A stretch of 64,000 nucleotides of DNA, from NCBI GenBank assembly GCA_900045905.1, contig FCNS01000040.1, positions 19,670-83,669 on the forward strand, written 5' to 3'. Each line of letters opens with the position of its first letter. The stretch's first letter is position 1. Position numbers and translations under genes: made by a program. The stretch is from Clostridiales bacterium CHKCI001. GTDB lineage: Bacteria > Bacillota > Clostridia > Lachnospirales > Lachnospiraceae. The notes beneath the pieces are model-generated. The model did no database searches. It was given only the letters and a program-made list of their open reading frames with translations, and was not told where the DNA came from. Below, piece after piece: positions 53,634 to 63,588 of this stretch.

Positions 53634-53662
53634 TTGCCTGTACGTACTTTATCCTATATAAT
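53634..53662 (+). promoter_or_regulatory. Sigma-A promoter of the ABC-F gene
   Basis: TTGCCT, a 17-nt spacer and a perfect TATAAT, 46 nt upstream of the ATG at 53708. Confidence 0.7.
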
Positions 53663-53707
53663 AAGAGCGCTATATAAAAATTTAAATTATAAAATGGAGT
53701 TTTTATT

Positions 53708-55258
53708 ATGATTTTAAATGTAAAGGATTTAAGTCATGGATTTGGAGACCGTGCAATTTTTAACCATGTCTCTTTTCGACTGCTAAAAGGTGAACATATC
53801 GGACTAATTGGCGCAAATGGAGAAGGAAAATCTACTTTTATGAATATAATCACTGGAAAACTGACGCCAGATGAAGGAAGCATAGAATGGGCCAAACATG
53901 TTCGTGTTGGATATTTGGATCAACATACCGTATTAGAAAAGGGCATGAGTATCCGTGATGTGCTAAAATCTGCATTTCAGTTTTTATTTAAAATGGAAAC
54001 GGAAATGAATGAGATGTTTGAGAAAATGGCCACCGCTTCTGAAGAAGAATTAGTTTTTTTATTAAAAGAAACAGGAACCATTCAAGATTTACTGGATCAG
54101 CACGATTTTTACGTCATTGATGCAAAAGTAGAAGAAGTGGGACATGCTCTTGGATTAGATGAAATTGGACTTGATCGTGATGTTACAGAACTGAGCGGAG
54201 GACAGCGTACAAAGGTATTGCTTGGAAAGCTTCTATTAGAAAAACCAGATATTTTACTCTTAGACGAGCCAACCAACTATTTAGACGAAACCCATATTGA
54301 ATGGCTTAAACGCTATCTCAATAACTACGAAAATGCATTTATTTTGATCTCCCACGATATTCCATTTTTGGATAGTGTTATAAATTTAATTTACCATATG
54401 GAAAATCAGTCTCTTGATCGTTATGTTGGAAATTATGAAGATTTTCAACGTGTTTATGCTGCAAAAAAAGCTCAGTTAGAAGCTGCATACCAGCGTCAGC
54501 AGCAAGAAATCGCCAATTTAAAAGATTTCGTTGCTCGTAATAAAGCCCGTGTCTCAACACGAAATATGGCAATGTCTCGCCAGAAAAAGTTAGACAAAAT
54601 GGAAGTCATTGAATTAGCAAAAGAAAAACCCAAACCAGAATTTCATTTTCAAACAGCCCGTACTTCTGGAAAAGTTATTTTTGAAACAAATGATTTGATC
54701 ATTGGATATGAAGATGCACTTTCCAAACCTCTCAATATCCGTATGGAACGAGGAGATAAAATTGCACTTGTCGGTGCCAATGGAATTGGCAAAACCACTT
54801 TATTAAAAAGTATTCTTGGTCTTATTCCTCCATTCAGTGGAAGTGTCCATCTTGGGGACTATCAACATATCGGCTATTTTGAACAGGAAAGTGATACGAA
54901 AAATACCACAAGTTGTATCGAAGAAATATGGAAGGAATTCCCATCCTGGACACAGTACGAAGTACGTTCTGCTTTGGCGAAATGTGGCTTAACAACCAAA
55001 CATATTGAAAGTCAATTTCGAGTATTAAGTGGTGGTGAACAGGCAAAAGTACGCCTCTGTAAGATCTTAAATACTCCAACGAATATTTTATTACTTGATG
55101 AACCAACAAATCACCTAGATATAGATGCAAAAACAGAATTAAAAAAAGCATTAAAAGAATATCCTGGCAGCATATTGTTGATTTGTCATGAACCCGAATT
55201 TTATCAAGATATTGTGCAGCAAGTATGGCAATGCAGTGAATGGTCAATAAAATTATAG
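53708..55258 (+). CDS. ABC-F family ATPase (ribosome-associated)
   Basis: A 516-residue protein with two ABC ATPase domains and no membrane part. Domain 1 has GANGEGKSTFMNII (about 35-48), LSGGQRTKVLLGKLL (about 161-175) and DEPTNYLD. Domain 2 has GANGIGKTTLLKS (about 357-369), LSGGEQAKVRL (about 440-450) and DEPTNHLD. The two are joined by a basic coiled linker (about 245-310). ABC-F proteins bind the ribosomal E site to aid translation or give antibiotic protection. Which role applies here cannot be told from sequence alone. Confidence 0.93.
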   Translation: MILNVKDLSHGFGDRAIFNHVSFRLLKGEHIGLIGANGEGKSTFMNIITGKLTPDEGSIEWAKHVRVGYLDQHTVLEKGMSIRDVLKSAFQFLFKMETEMNEMFEKMATASEEELVFLLKETGTIQDLLDQHDFYVIDAKVEEVGHALGLDEIGLDRDVTELSGGQRTKVLLGKLLLEKPDILLLDEPTNYLDETHIEWLKRYLNNYENAFILISHDIPFLDSVINLIYHMENQSLDRYVGNYEDFQRVYAAKKAQLEAAYQRQQQEIANLKDFVARNKARVSTRNMAMSRQKKLDKMEVIELAKEKPKPEFHFQTARTSGKVIFETNDLIIGYEDALSKPLNIRMERGDKIALVGANGIGKTTLLKSILGLIPPFSGSVHLGDYQHIGYFEQESDTKNTTSCIEEIWKEFPSWTQYEVRSALAKCGLTTKHIESQFRVLSGGEQAKVRLCKILNTPTNILLLDEPTNHLDIDAKTELKKALKEYPGSILLICHEPEFYQDIVQQVWQCSEWSIKL

Positions 55259-55288
55259 TGTTCTCACAATTATTAACTGCTTATAAGT

Positions 55289-55341
55289 AATAATGCATGG
55301 GAAAATAATCTTTAAATAGAATCATTTCTCCATGCATTATT
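55289..55341 (+). terminator. Terminator after the ABC-F gene
   Basis: A 12-bp stem (AATAATGCATGG with CCATGCATTATT), 29-nt loop, followed by TCTCATTTTA, 30 nt after the stop codon. Confidence 0.55.
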
Positions 55342-55350
55342 TCTCATTTT

Positions 55351-55524
55351 ACTATAAAAGTCCCAGACAGCAGCCATGGGCCATCCCGTGTAAACACGGT
55401 CTGTTTCATGGATATTGGACGGGCTAACCTGTATGAACAAGAAGAGCGACAGATCCGATTGTGAATACAGGCAGCGATGTCGAGAGTGCACAGCACGAAG
55501 ACATCGACTTTCATTTATAGTGAT
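55351..55524 (+). ncRNA. Copy A of a repeated intergenic element, candidate structured RNA
   Basis: About 174 nt between the ABC-F terminator and polC. The ends pair: ACTATAAA (55351-55358) with TTTATAGT (55514-55521), and AGTC with GACT just inside. Internal helices include CCTGTAT/ATACAGG and a nested hairpin GATGTC-GAGA-GTGC-ACA-GCAC-GAA-GACATC (55476-55505). Its 3' core (55457-55511) recurs at 13240-13294 with only transitions. No open frame of note. The family is not recognised, and a mobile-element end remains possible. Confidence 0.5.
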
Positions 55525-55556
55525 GATTCAACCACTGAGCGAATCATATTCGTTTA

Positions 55557-58500
55557 CTAAGTAAAATCAAATAAGGAGAGTTGGTTACTCTCTGGCAGTC
55601 CTTCTAAAATTCCCAATTCTACCATTTTATCCACGACTGTTTTACTTACTTTTGCCCTTGTTCGGAAGTCATCTTGTGATAAAAATGGTCCATCTTTGGC
55701 TGCTTCTACAATCGAATCAGCTGCTTTTTCTCCAAGTCCATCAATAGAACTTAACGACGGCATTAATTTTCCATCTATAATTTGGAATCGATTTGCTTTC
55801 GCTTTATAAATATCCAACGGAAGAAAGTCAAATCCCCTTGCGTACATTTCCTGTACAATTCTCATATCTTTATAAGTGTCCTGTTCTTTCTTACTTAGGC
55901 TATCCATCCTTCTCTCATAATCTGCCATTGCATTTTCTAATTTTTCTTTTCCCATGCACATTAATTCATACGTAAATCCAGTTGCACGAATACTAAAAAA
56001 TGCTGCATAATAGGCTAGCGGATAAAATACTTTACAATAGGCAATTCTCCATGCCATCATAACATAAGCCGCCGCATGCGCCTTTGGGAACATATACTTG
56101 ATCTTTTTACAAGACCATATATACCAATCTGGTACATCATGTTTTACCATTTCTTCTTCCCATTCTGGAGTCAATCCTTTTCCTTTACGAACCGATTCCA
56201 TAATTTTAAAGGAAAGTCCTTTTTCTACTCCCTTACTGATTAAATAAATCATAATATCATCACGGGTACAAATGGCAGTTGAAATCGTCGCTTTTCCTTC
56301 TTTTAGTAACGTCTGTGCATTTCCAAGCCATACATCCGTTCCATGAGAAAGTCCTGCAATCCGCACAAGATCGGAAAAATACCTTGGCTTTGTATCAATT
56401 AACATTTGCATCGCAAAATCGGTTCCAAACTCTGGAATTCCAAGTGCTCCCAACTTACAGCCATGAATATCTTCTGGTGTGATCCCCAATGCCGACGTAT
56501 CTTTAAATAAAGACATAACTTCTTTACTATCCAATGGAAAGGTTCTGGCATCTTGTCCCGTTAAATCTTCCAGCATACGAATCATCGTTGGATCATCGTG
56601 GCCTAGAATATCTAACTTTAATAAGTTATGATCAATCGAATGATAATCGAAATGGGTTGTAATGATATTCGTTGTCATATCATTGGCAGGATGCTGTACT
56701 GGAGTAAAGGAATAGATTTCTTCTCCATGTGGAAGTACAATAATACCACCAGGATGCTGACCTGATGTACGTCTTACTCCTGTGCATCCTTCCACAATTC
56801 GATTGATCTCGCAAACTCTTTTATGAATTCCTCGTTCTTCATAGTAGTTTTTTACATAACCAAATGCAGTCTTATCCGCCAATGTACCAATTGTTCCTGC
56901 ACGGAACGTATGTCCCTCTCCAAAAATCACTTCGGTATACGCATGTGCTCTACTCTGATATTCTCCAGAAAAGTTTAAATCAATATCTGGTTCCTTATCC
57001 CCGTAAAAGCCTAAAAATGTTTCAAATGGAATATCAAAGCCATCTTTTTTCATTTTCGTTCCACAAACAGGACAGTTTTTATCTGGCATATCACAACCTG
57101 CTCCGCCTGCATGACTTTTTACTTCTTCCGAATCAAAATCACTATAATGACAGTTCGGGCAATAATAATGCGGTGGAAGTGGATTCACTTCTGTAATATC
57201 TGACATGGTTGCCACAAATGACGAACCTACAGAACCACGTGACCCTACCATATATCCATCCTCATTGGATTTTGTCACAAGACGCTGTGCGATAATATAC
57301 ATAACTGCAAATCCATTGGAAATAATGGAATTTAGTTCTTTTTCTAATCTATCTTCCACAATTTTAGGAAGCTTTTCTCCATACATCGATCTCGCTTTTT
57401 TATAACACATCTCGCGCAGTTCCACATCCGAATTTTCAATGACAGGCGGACATTTATCTGGACGTACTGGCTCAATATAATCGATTCGATCTGCAATTAA
57501 GTTCGTATTTGTTACGACTACTTCATATGCTTTTTCACTGCCCAAATATTCAAATTCTTTGAGCATTTCTTCTGTTGTACGGTAATAGAGCGGAGGTTGA
57601 TGATCTGCATCCGCAAATCCTTTTCCAGCCATAATAATTCTCCGATATACTTCATCCTCTGGATTCATAAAATGAACATCACAAGTCGCACAAACAGGTT
57701 TATTAAATTCTTCTCCCAGCTTCACGATTTTGCGATTAATTTCTTTTAGATCTTCTACTGAATTCACTGGATAATCTTCTTTTTCCAGCATAAACAGGTC
57801 ATTCCCCAATGGCTGAATTTCTAAATAATCATAGAAATTTACGATTTTAGCGATGTCTGCTTCGGATTCCCCACGCAAAATAGACTGATATAATTCTCCA
57901 GCTTCACATGCAGAACCAAAGATCAATCCCTCTCTGTACTTTAATAGTTCAGATCTTGGAAAACGTGGTCTTCTAGCAAAGTAATTTAAATGAGCAAATG
58001 AAACAAGACGATATAAATTCACACGCCCTACTTCTGTCGCTGCTAGCACAATAATATGATAAGTTGGCAGCTTTTTGATTGCTTCTGGGCCTAGCTTTGC
58101 CTTTTTTTCTACCTCTTCTAAGTTTGTTATCCCCTGTTGCTTTAGCCGATCCAATAAACGTTGAAAAATTCCTGCTGTAGCCTCTGCATCATCGACAGCC
58201 CGATGATGATTTTCCAATGAGACACCGAGTTCCTTTGCTACTACATCCAATTTATAACGTCTTAATTTTGGAAGCAAATAACGCGATAATCCAACTGTAT
58301 CCAAATACGTTGGATCAAAATTATATCCCAGTTCTTTCGCATTATGCAAAATAAAACTCATATCAAACGATGCATTATGTGCAACTAATACCGCATCCTT
58401 ACAAAATTCCAAAAATTCAGGGAGTATTACTGTAATATCAGGTGCAGACAACACCATACTATCACTAATTCCTGTTAATTGCTCAATTTTAAACGGAATT

Positions 58501-60014
58501 GGCACTCCTGGATTCACAAATGTACTAAATCGATCTACGATCTTTCCTTTTTCTACTTTTACAGCTCCAATTTCAATAATTTTATTTTTCAATGGGCTAA
58601 ATCCTGTTGTCTCAATATCAAACACTACATAGGTAGCATCCAAACTTTGATTTCGATGATTCATAACAATTTCTTTCATATCATCTACTAGATAGCCTTC
58701 TACTCCATAAATTACTTTAAAATCGTCCCCTTTTTTCAAAGCATGAAAAGCATCAGGAAAGGCATAAACACATCCATGATCAGTAACTGCCATTGCTTTA
58801 TGCCCCCACGCTTTTGCATTATTAATCAGATCTTTTACCTCTGTAACGGCATCCATTTCACTCGCTTTTGTATGACAATGCAGTTCCACTCGCCTTTCAG
58901 GGGCATGATCCATACGCCGATTTGTAAAATCTTCACATTTTTTAATTCCAATCACAGAAGAAATTCCGACTTCATGGTCAAATTTATCATAAAGGCTCAT
59001 GCCCTTTACCGTTACAAAATTTCCCTTTTTTATATTTGAGAGAAGCTCGGATAAGTGTTCATTATCAATAAAAATTTTAACCATAATTGTATCGGTTAAA
59101 TCTGTAACAGGAAATGTAACAATTGTCTTTTGTCCATTTCGAAGTTCTCTTGTATCAACCGCTAAAATTTTTCCACGAATGACTACTTCACCCATTTCTT
59201 CTACAAGCTCTTTAATCTCAATGGTTGGATCGGTGAAATCTCTTCCAAAAATAACATCTGGATTATCGGAACGGATATATCGTTTTCCTGTACTTTCCCA
59301 TTTCTTCCGAAATTCTTTTTTCGGCTTTTCTGGAATTGCACGATTTGACGATATGGTTTCTTTCGTGGAAGATACTTTATCTTGTTTTTTCTCTTTTGTA
59401 TTGGATACTTCCTGCATTGGTTCCTCTTTTTTATTGGCCACACCATTCAAAATTGCCTGAATCTCTTGCTGTTCTTTTTCTTCCATCTGCTTCCTAAGTT
59501 CACTCGTCTTTGCCTGGACATATTTCATTCTTACATCCATAGAAAAACCACAGCGATCACAAAACACCTTTGTAAGCCATCTTTGTAAATCATGCTCTCG
59601 ATTTCTTGCCCACATGGAATCTTCCATTTCCAATGACAGCAAATCTTCCTTTTCGAACTTCCATTTTGCCTTCTTCAAAAGATGGTATTCCAGTTCACTT
59701 GTATTTTGAATTTCCATCATAATGCTATCTTGATAGGCATCCAACAACTTTTTTGGCGTATACTGCTCTGATAATTCAAAATGTTCAATTATTTTTACTT
59801 GAATTGTCTGGTTTGGAAATAACTGCTGTTTTAATTTTTTCTCTAAACGATATACGATCTCTTTTGAGATTAATCTAGAAGAGCGAATATAAACACGAAT
59901 TGTCTGTCGATCCCGTGTATAATTCACATGAAGTACCGTAACAAACTGAAGCAGACTTTGTTCTTCTTCTGAAAATGGAATCGTTGGAAATGTTTCTAAA
60001 AACAACTTAGCCAT
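55557..60014 (-). CDS. polC: DNA polymerase III PolC-type (alpha subunit)
   Basis: The Gram-positive replicative polymerase, 1485 residues. Domains in order: N-terminal domain and OB fold (about 1-370), PHP domain interrupted by the exonuclease (HCHTKASEMDA about 376; exonuclease VVFDIETTGF about 462 with HNASFDMSFI and HRAVDDAEAT), then the polymerase core with DIDLNFSGEYQ (about 1010) and SRGSVGSSFVA. A zinc motif CPNCHYSDF...CPVCGTKM is present. Its presence is typical of low-GC Firmicutes. It lies 18 nt after ispG. Confidence 0.98.
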   Translation of the reverse strand: MAKLFLETFPTIPFSEEEQSLLQFVTVLHVNYTRDRQTIRVYIRSSRLISKEIVYRLEKKLKQQLFPNQTIQVKIIEHFELSEQYTPKKLLDAYQDSIMMEIQNTSELEYHLLKKAKWKFEKEDLLSLEMEDSMWARNREHDLQRWLTKVFCDRCGFSMDVRMKYVQAKTSELRKQMEEKEQQEIQAILNGVANKKEEPMQEVSNTKEKKQDKVSSTKETISSNRAIPEKPKKEFRKKWESTGKRYIRSDNPDVIFGRDFTDPTIEIKELVEEMGEVVIRGKILAVDTRELRNGQKTIVTFPVTDLTDTIMVKIFIDNEHLSELLSNIKKGNFVTVKGMSLYDKFDHEVGISSVIGIKKCEDFTNRRMDHAPERRVELHCHTKASEMDAVTEVKDLINNAKAWGHKAMAVTDHGCVYAFPDAFHALKKGDDFKVIYGVEGYLVDDMKEIVMNHRNQSLDATYVVFDIETTGFSPLKNKIIEIGAVKVEKGKIVDRFSTFVNPGVPIPFKIEQLTGISDSMVLSAPDITVILPEFLEFCKDAVLVAHNASFDMSFILHNAKELGYNFDPTYLDTVGLSRYLLPKLRRYKLDVVAKELGVSLENHHRAVDDAEATAGIFQRLLDRLKQQGITNLEEVEKKAKLGPEAIKKLPTYHIIVLAATEVGRVNLYRLVSFAHLNYFARRPRFPRSELLKYREGLIFGSACEAGELYQSILRGESEADIAKIVNFYDYLEIQPLGNDLFMLEKEDYPVNSVEDLKEINRKIVKLGEEFNKPVCATCDVHFMNPEDEVYRRIIMAGKGFADADHQPPLYYRTTEEMLKEFEYLGSEKAYEVVVTNTNLIADRIDYIEPVRPDKCPPVIENSDVELREMCYKKARSMYGEKLPKIVEDRLEKELNSIISNGFAVMYIIAQRLVTKSNEDGYMVGSRGSVGSSFVATMSDITEVNPLPPHYYCPNCHYSDFDSEEVKSHAGGAGCDMPDKNCPVCGTKMKKDGFDIPFETFLGFYGDKEPDIDLNFSGEYQSRAHAYTEVIFGEGHTFRAGTIGTLADKTAFGYVKNYYEERGIHKRVCEINRIVEGCTGVRRTSGQHPGGIIVLPHGEEIYSFTPVQHPANDMTTNIITTHFDYHSIDHNLLKLDILGHDDPTMIRMLEDLTGQDARTFPLDSKEVMSLFKDTSALGITPEDIHGCKLGALGIPEFGTDFAMQMLIDTKPRYFSDLVRIAGLSHGTDVWLGNAQTLLKEGKATISTAICTRDDIMIYLISKGVEKGLSFKIMESVRKGKGLTPEWEEEMVKHDVPDWYIWSCKKIKYMFPKAHAAAYVMMAWRIAYCKVFYPLAYYAAFFSIRATGFTYELMCMGKEKLENAMADYERRMDSLSKKEQDTYKDMRIVQEMYARGFDFLPLDIYKAKANRFQIIDGKLMPSLSSIDGLGEKAADSIVEAAKDGPFLSQDDFRTRAKVSKTVVDKMVELGILEGLPESNQLSLFDFT

Positions 60015-60032
60015 ATCACAACCTCTTATTCA

Positions 60033-61094
60033 TTAATCATTCCAGTGAATTAATTCTTCTTTTAATGCATTTAAAAGCTGATCTTCTGGAAGTTTTTTGA
60101 TGATCTCACCATGTTTTATTAAAACACCAACTCCCACTCCTCCAGCAATACCGATATCTGCTTCCTTCGCTTCCCCAGGGCCGTTCACTACACAGCCCAT
60201 AACAGCCACTTTTAAGTTTAAATGATCGAATCCAGATACCATTGTTTCTACTCGATTTGCAAGACCAATTAAATCAATTTGCGTTCTTCCACAAGTTGGA
60301 CAGGATACCACTTCAATTCCACCTTTTCTAAGTCCAAGAGTACGAAGAATTAACTTAGCTGATTTCACTTCCTCTACGGGATCACCTGTTAAAGAAACCC
60401 GAATCGTATCTCCAATTCCCTGATTCAAAATCAGTGCAAGACCAATCGAAGATTTAATATTCCCTGCTGTAACTGTCCCTGCTTCTGTAATTCCAACATG
60501 GAGAGGATAAGTGGTTTGAGGAGCCAATAATTCATGCGCTTTCACACACATCATGACATCGGAAGATTTTATACTGATGACTAGGTTGTCATATCCCATC
60601 TTTTCAATCATTTGCACTTTATCCAAAGCACTTTCTACAAGCCCCTCTGCGGTTACACCATGATATTTCTCCACCAATTCCTTTTCCAATGATCCACTAT
60701 TTACACCGACACGAATTGGAACATTATATTGTTTGGCTTTTTCAATCACCGCATGAACCCGTTCTTGTGATCCAATATTTCCTGGATTAATCCGAATTTT
60801 ATCTGCTCCGTTTTCCATTGCAGCGATTGCCAGACGATAATCAAAATGAATATCTGCAACAATAGGAATATGAATTTGTTTTTTTATTTCCTTGATTGCA
60901 TCTGCGGCTTGCATTGTTGGAACCGCACAGCGAATAATTTCACACCCTGCTTCTTCCAATGCCAAAATCTGTGCGACGGTCGCTGCAACATCCTCTGTTT
61001 TTGTATTTGTCATAGATTGAATTAAAATCGGATTTCCTCCTCCAATAACACGATTTCCAATTTTTATTTCCTTGGTGTGATCACGAAACATCAT
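60033..61094 (-). CDS. ispG: 4-hydroxy-3-methylbut-2-en-1-yl diphosphate synthase (flavodoxin)
   Basis: Catalyses the penultimate step of the MEP pathway with a [4Fe-4S] cluster. 353 residues: a TIM-barrel N-terminal domain (GNPILIQSMTNTKTEDV) and a C-terminal cluster domain with CPTCGRTQIDL (about 263) and GCVVNGPGEAKEADIG (about 300). This supplies the three cysteines and the glutamate ligand. It lies between rseP and polC, a conserved Firmicute order. AGGAGGT precedes the ATG. Confidence 0.97.
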   Translation of the reverse strand: MMFRDHTKEIKIGNRVIGGGNPILIQSMTNTKTEDVAATVAQILALEEAGCEIIRCAVPTMQAADAIKEIKKQIHIPIVADIHFDYRLAIAAMENGADKIRINPGNIGSQERVHAVIEKAKQYNVPIRVGVNSGSLEKELVEKYHGVTAEGLVESALDKVQMIEKMGYDNLVISIKSSDVMMCVKAHELLAPQTTYPLHVGITEAGTVTAGNIKSSIGLALILNQGIGDTIRVSLTGDPVEEVKSAKLILRTLGLRKGGIEVVSCPTCGRTQIDLIGLANRVETMVSGFDHLNLKVAVMGCVVNGPGEAKEADIGIAGGVGVGVLIKHGEIIKKLPEDQLLNALKEELIHWND

Positions 61095-61107
61095 TTTTAC
61101 CTCCTAG

Positions 61108-61126
61108 TGCCGCACCTGTTGCGGCA
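61108..61126 (-). other. Small hairpin in the ispG leader
   Basis: A perfect 7-bp stem TGCCGCA/TGCGGCA with a 5-nt loop, just upstream of the ispG ribosome site in the 75-nt gap after rseP. It may slow or expose the ispG start, or protect an RNA end. Confidence 0.45.
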
Positions 61127-61169
61127 TAAATTCAGGGATGGATGAAAGTTTCTTTCAACCTCCCTTTCC

Positions 61170-62255
61170 TTACATAAAAATTTTTCTTACATCATTGAAT
61201 AAAATAATAACCATAAATGCCATTAAGAAAATAAATCCTGCAACCTGTACTGCCCCTTCTTTTTCTCTGGAAACTGGCTTTCCCCGTACTGCTTCAATTA
61301 ATAAGAACAGTAACCTTCCTCCATCCAAAGCAGGAATCGGAAGCAAGTTCATTACACCTAAATTGGCACTAATCAATATCATAAAGTTTGTCAATGTCAA
61401 AAACATGGTCATCGCCTGTTCCGAAAACGGTTCATCTTGCGTCTCTGTCTGAACCTCATCTACAATATCGTCTACCATCGTTGCAATACCGACTGGACCT
61501 GAGAAATCATCAATCGTAATACCACCTGTAAAAATCATTCCCAGACTTTTTATCGTTGTTACAATATTATATTTTACTTCATAAAAGCTATAGCGGAAAA
61601 TATCTGCTACTCCAAGTGCATAGCGATATCCTCCTGTTACGCCGATTTTATAACTTCCGGTTTCATCCATTTGAGGAACCACATGTGTCTCCATCCTCTG
61701 TCCGTCTCTCTCATAAACAATATCCAGCTCTTTTCCTGGATTCATAGAAAGATATACAAGTAACTCTCGGTACAGATGAATTGATGTACCATTAATTTTA
61801 ACAATTTCATCCCCGCCTTGTAATCCTGCTTCTGACGCAGGAGTTCCTTCTGGGACATCAATCAATCGGCAAATATCACTTCCTGCATAGGTGATAACAA
61901 TAACTGCTAATACAAAAGCAAGCAAGAAATTAAATACGGGTCCCGCCGCAATCACCGATATTCTAGCCCATACCGATTTATTATTAAAGGACTTTTCTTC
62001 ATCGATCTGAACATCTTCGATTCCATACATTGCAGCTTCCTCATCCATCATAACACAGGAACCACCAAACGGAATCCACTTCAAACAGTAACGAGTATCA
62101 TTTCTTACCCATTTAAAAATATCTGGTCCCATACCAATGGAAAACTGGATTACACCAATTCCATTCTTCTTGGCAAGCAGAAAATGACCAAGTTCATGGA
62201 TAAATATTGTAATTCCAATAATTAAAATAAGCGCAATAATACTAATCCAACTCAT
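61170..62255 (-). CDS. rseP: RIP metalloprotease RseP (site-2 protease family)
   Basis: A 361-residue intramembrane zinc protease that cuts anti-sigma factors and signal-peptide remnants. Zinc motif HELGHFLLAKKNGIG lies in the first membrane helix (about 19-33). A PDZ domain (about 110-190; GLQGGDEIVKINGTSIH) follows. The second metal motif is NLLPIPALDGGRLLF (about 305-319). The start at 62255 has AGGTGG 5-6 nt upstream and overlaps the dxr stop as ATGA; the GTG at 62264 is less likely. Confidence 0.95.
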   Translation of the reverse strand: MSWISIIALILIIGITIFIHELGHFLLAKKNGIGVIQFSIGMGPDIFKWVRNDTRYCLKWIPFGGSCVMMDEEAAMYGIEDVQIDEEKSFNNKSVWARISVIAAGPVFNFLLAFVLAVIVITYAGSDICRLIDVPEGTPASEAGLQGGDEIVKINGTSIHLYRELLVYLSMNPGKELDIVYERDGQRMETHVVPQMDETGSYKIGVTGGYRYALGVADIFRYSFYEVKYNIVTTIKSLGMIFTGGITIDDFSGPVGIATMVDDIVDEVQTETQDEPFSEQAMTMFLTLTNFMILISANLGVMNLLPIPALDGGRLLFLLIEAVRGKPVSREKEGAVQVAGFIFLMAFMVIILFNDVRKIFM

Positions 62256-63400
62256 GCCATCCACCTACTTTCAATAAATTCATATGTCGCACGTTCTGTC
62301 TGTAAAATTTCTTCTACAGATGGTTGATCAATAACTGGAATTGCATTCATACTCGATTCAATTATTTCTGCTATCTGTAAATAGCTAATTTTATGATCTA
62401 AAAACAGGCTAACTGCTTTTTCATTCGCTGCATTCAATACAGTCGGAACCGATCCGCCTTTTTTTCCTGCCTCATACGCCAATTTAAGACCTTGAAATGT
62501 CTCCATATCTGGATCTTCAAATGTAATTTGTCTCATCGCTGCAAAATCTAAGCGATCTCCTGCCAAGAAACGTCTCTGAGGATAATAGAGTGCATACTGA
62601 ATTGGAAGTTTCATATCTGGAGTTCCAAGCTGTGCGATAATTGCTCCATCCACAAACTGTACCATAGAATGGATGACACTCTGTGGCTGTATCACGACTT
62701 GAATTTGATCAACATCCACATCAAACAGCCATTTTGCTTCTATGACTTCCAGCCCTTTATTTACCATTGTAGAGGAATCAATTGTGATTTTTTTGCCCAT
62801 AGACCAATTTGGGTGCTTTAATGCATCTTCCACCCGAACATGGACTAATTCTGACTTCTTTCTGCCACGGAATGGTCCTCCTGATGCCGTTAAAAGTATT
62901 TTATCAATCTGCTTTCGATTTTCTCCATTGAGAGACTGGAAAATTGCGGAATGTTCACTATCCACTGGAAAAATTTTTCGATTTTTTTGTTTTGCAAGCG
63001 GCATAATAATATGTCCCGCTGTCACTAATGTTTCCTTATTTGCAAGTGCAATATCTTTTCCCGCTTCGATTGCTGCAATCGTTGGACGAATCCCAATCAT
63101 TCCAACCACTGCTGTCACAACAATTTCTGCCTGTTCCACTGTAGCAGCTTCGATTAATCCCTCCATACCTGAGACAATCCGAACCGAACAATCTGCCACG
63201 TTTGATGCAAGTTCTTTTGCTTTTTCCTCCTTCCAAACACATACGACAGAAGGGTGAAACTCTCTAATTTGCTGCTCTAATAATTTTATATTGCTCCCCG
63301 CAGCGAGAGCACATATATGAATATCTCCATTTGCTCTTACTACATCCAATGTTTGTGTTCCAATGGAACCTGTTGAGCCAAGAACTGAGATGTTTTTCAT
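62252..63400 (-). CDS. dxr: 1-deoxy-D-xylulose 5-phosphate reductoisomerase
   Basis: The second MEP-pathway enzyme, NADPH-dependent, 382 residues. NADPH motif LGSTGSIGTQTLDVVR (about 6-21); metal and substrate residues in PVDSEHSAIFQSL and TASGGPFRGR (about 167-176), and the SSTMVNKGLEVIEA segment. Translation overlaps with rseP. Upstream, where cdsA would normally lie, there is an IS200/IS605 TnpB element, so the usual cdsA-dxr link is interrupted here. Confidence 0.97.
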   Translation of the reverse strand: MKNISVLGSTGSIGTQTLDVVRANGDIHICALAAGSNIKLLEQQIREFHPSVVCVWKEEKAKELASNVADCSVRIVSGMEGLIEAATVEQAEIVVTAVVGMIGIRPTIAAIEAGKDIALANKETLVTAGHIIMPLAKQKNRKIFPVDSEHSAIFQSLNGENRKQIDKILLTASGGPFRGRKKSELVHVRVEDALKHPNWSMGKKITIDSSTMVNKGLEVIEAKWLFDVDVDQIQVVIQPQSVIHSMVQFVDGAIIAQLGTPDMKLPIQYALYYPQRRFLAGDRLDFAAMRQITFEDPDMETFQGLKLAYEAGKKGGSVPTVLNAANEKAVSLFLDHKISYLQIAEIIESSMNAIPVIDQPSVEEILQTERATYEFIESRWMA

Positions 63401-63414
63401 GGATACCTGCTACT

Positions 63415-63588
63415 CAAAATATGGGCAAATATACTCATATTGAGAAATTGAAGTCCTTACGGATACTTCTTACTGCTTCGCTGTGTATGTTTTGGTGGTT
63501 GCAGGCAACGCACTACTCACAAGTTTTTGTACACTCCACAGTCGTAAATTCCCGACTAAGCCATCGGTACATACTTACAAATACTTGA
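63415..63588 (-). ncRNA. Predicted omega RNA / right end of an IS200/IS605-type element
   Basis: The sequence after the tnpB stop ends in a small hairpin (63450-63469: GAAGT, AT bulge, CC, GTAA tetraloop, GG, ACTTC). TTCAA at 63448-63452 is a likely right-end boundary. By analogy with TnpB systems the 3' part of this transcript is a guide-carrying RNA; the guide would be the flank read into dxr's upstream DNA (63447 downward). Boundaries are inferred. Confidence 0.5.
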
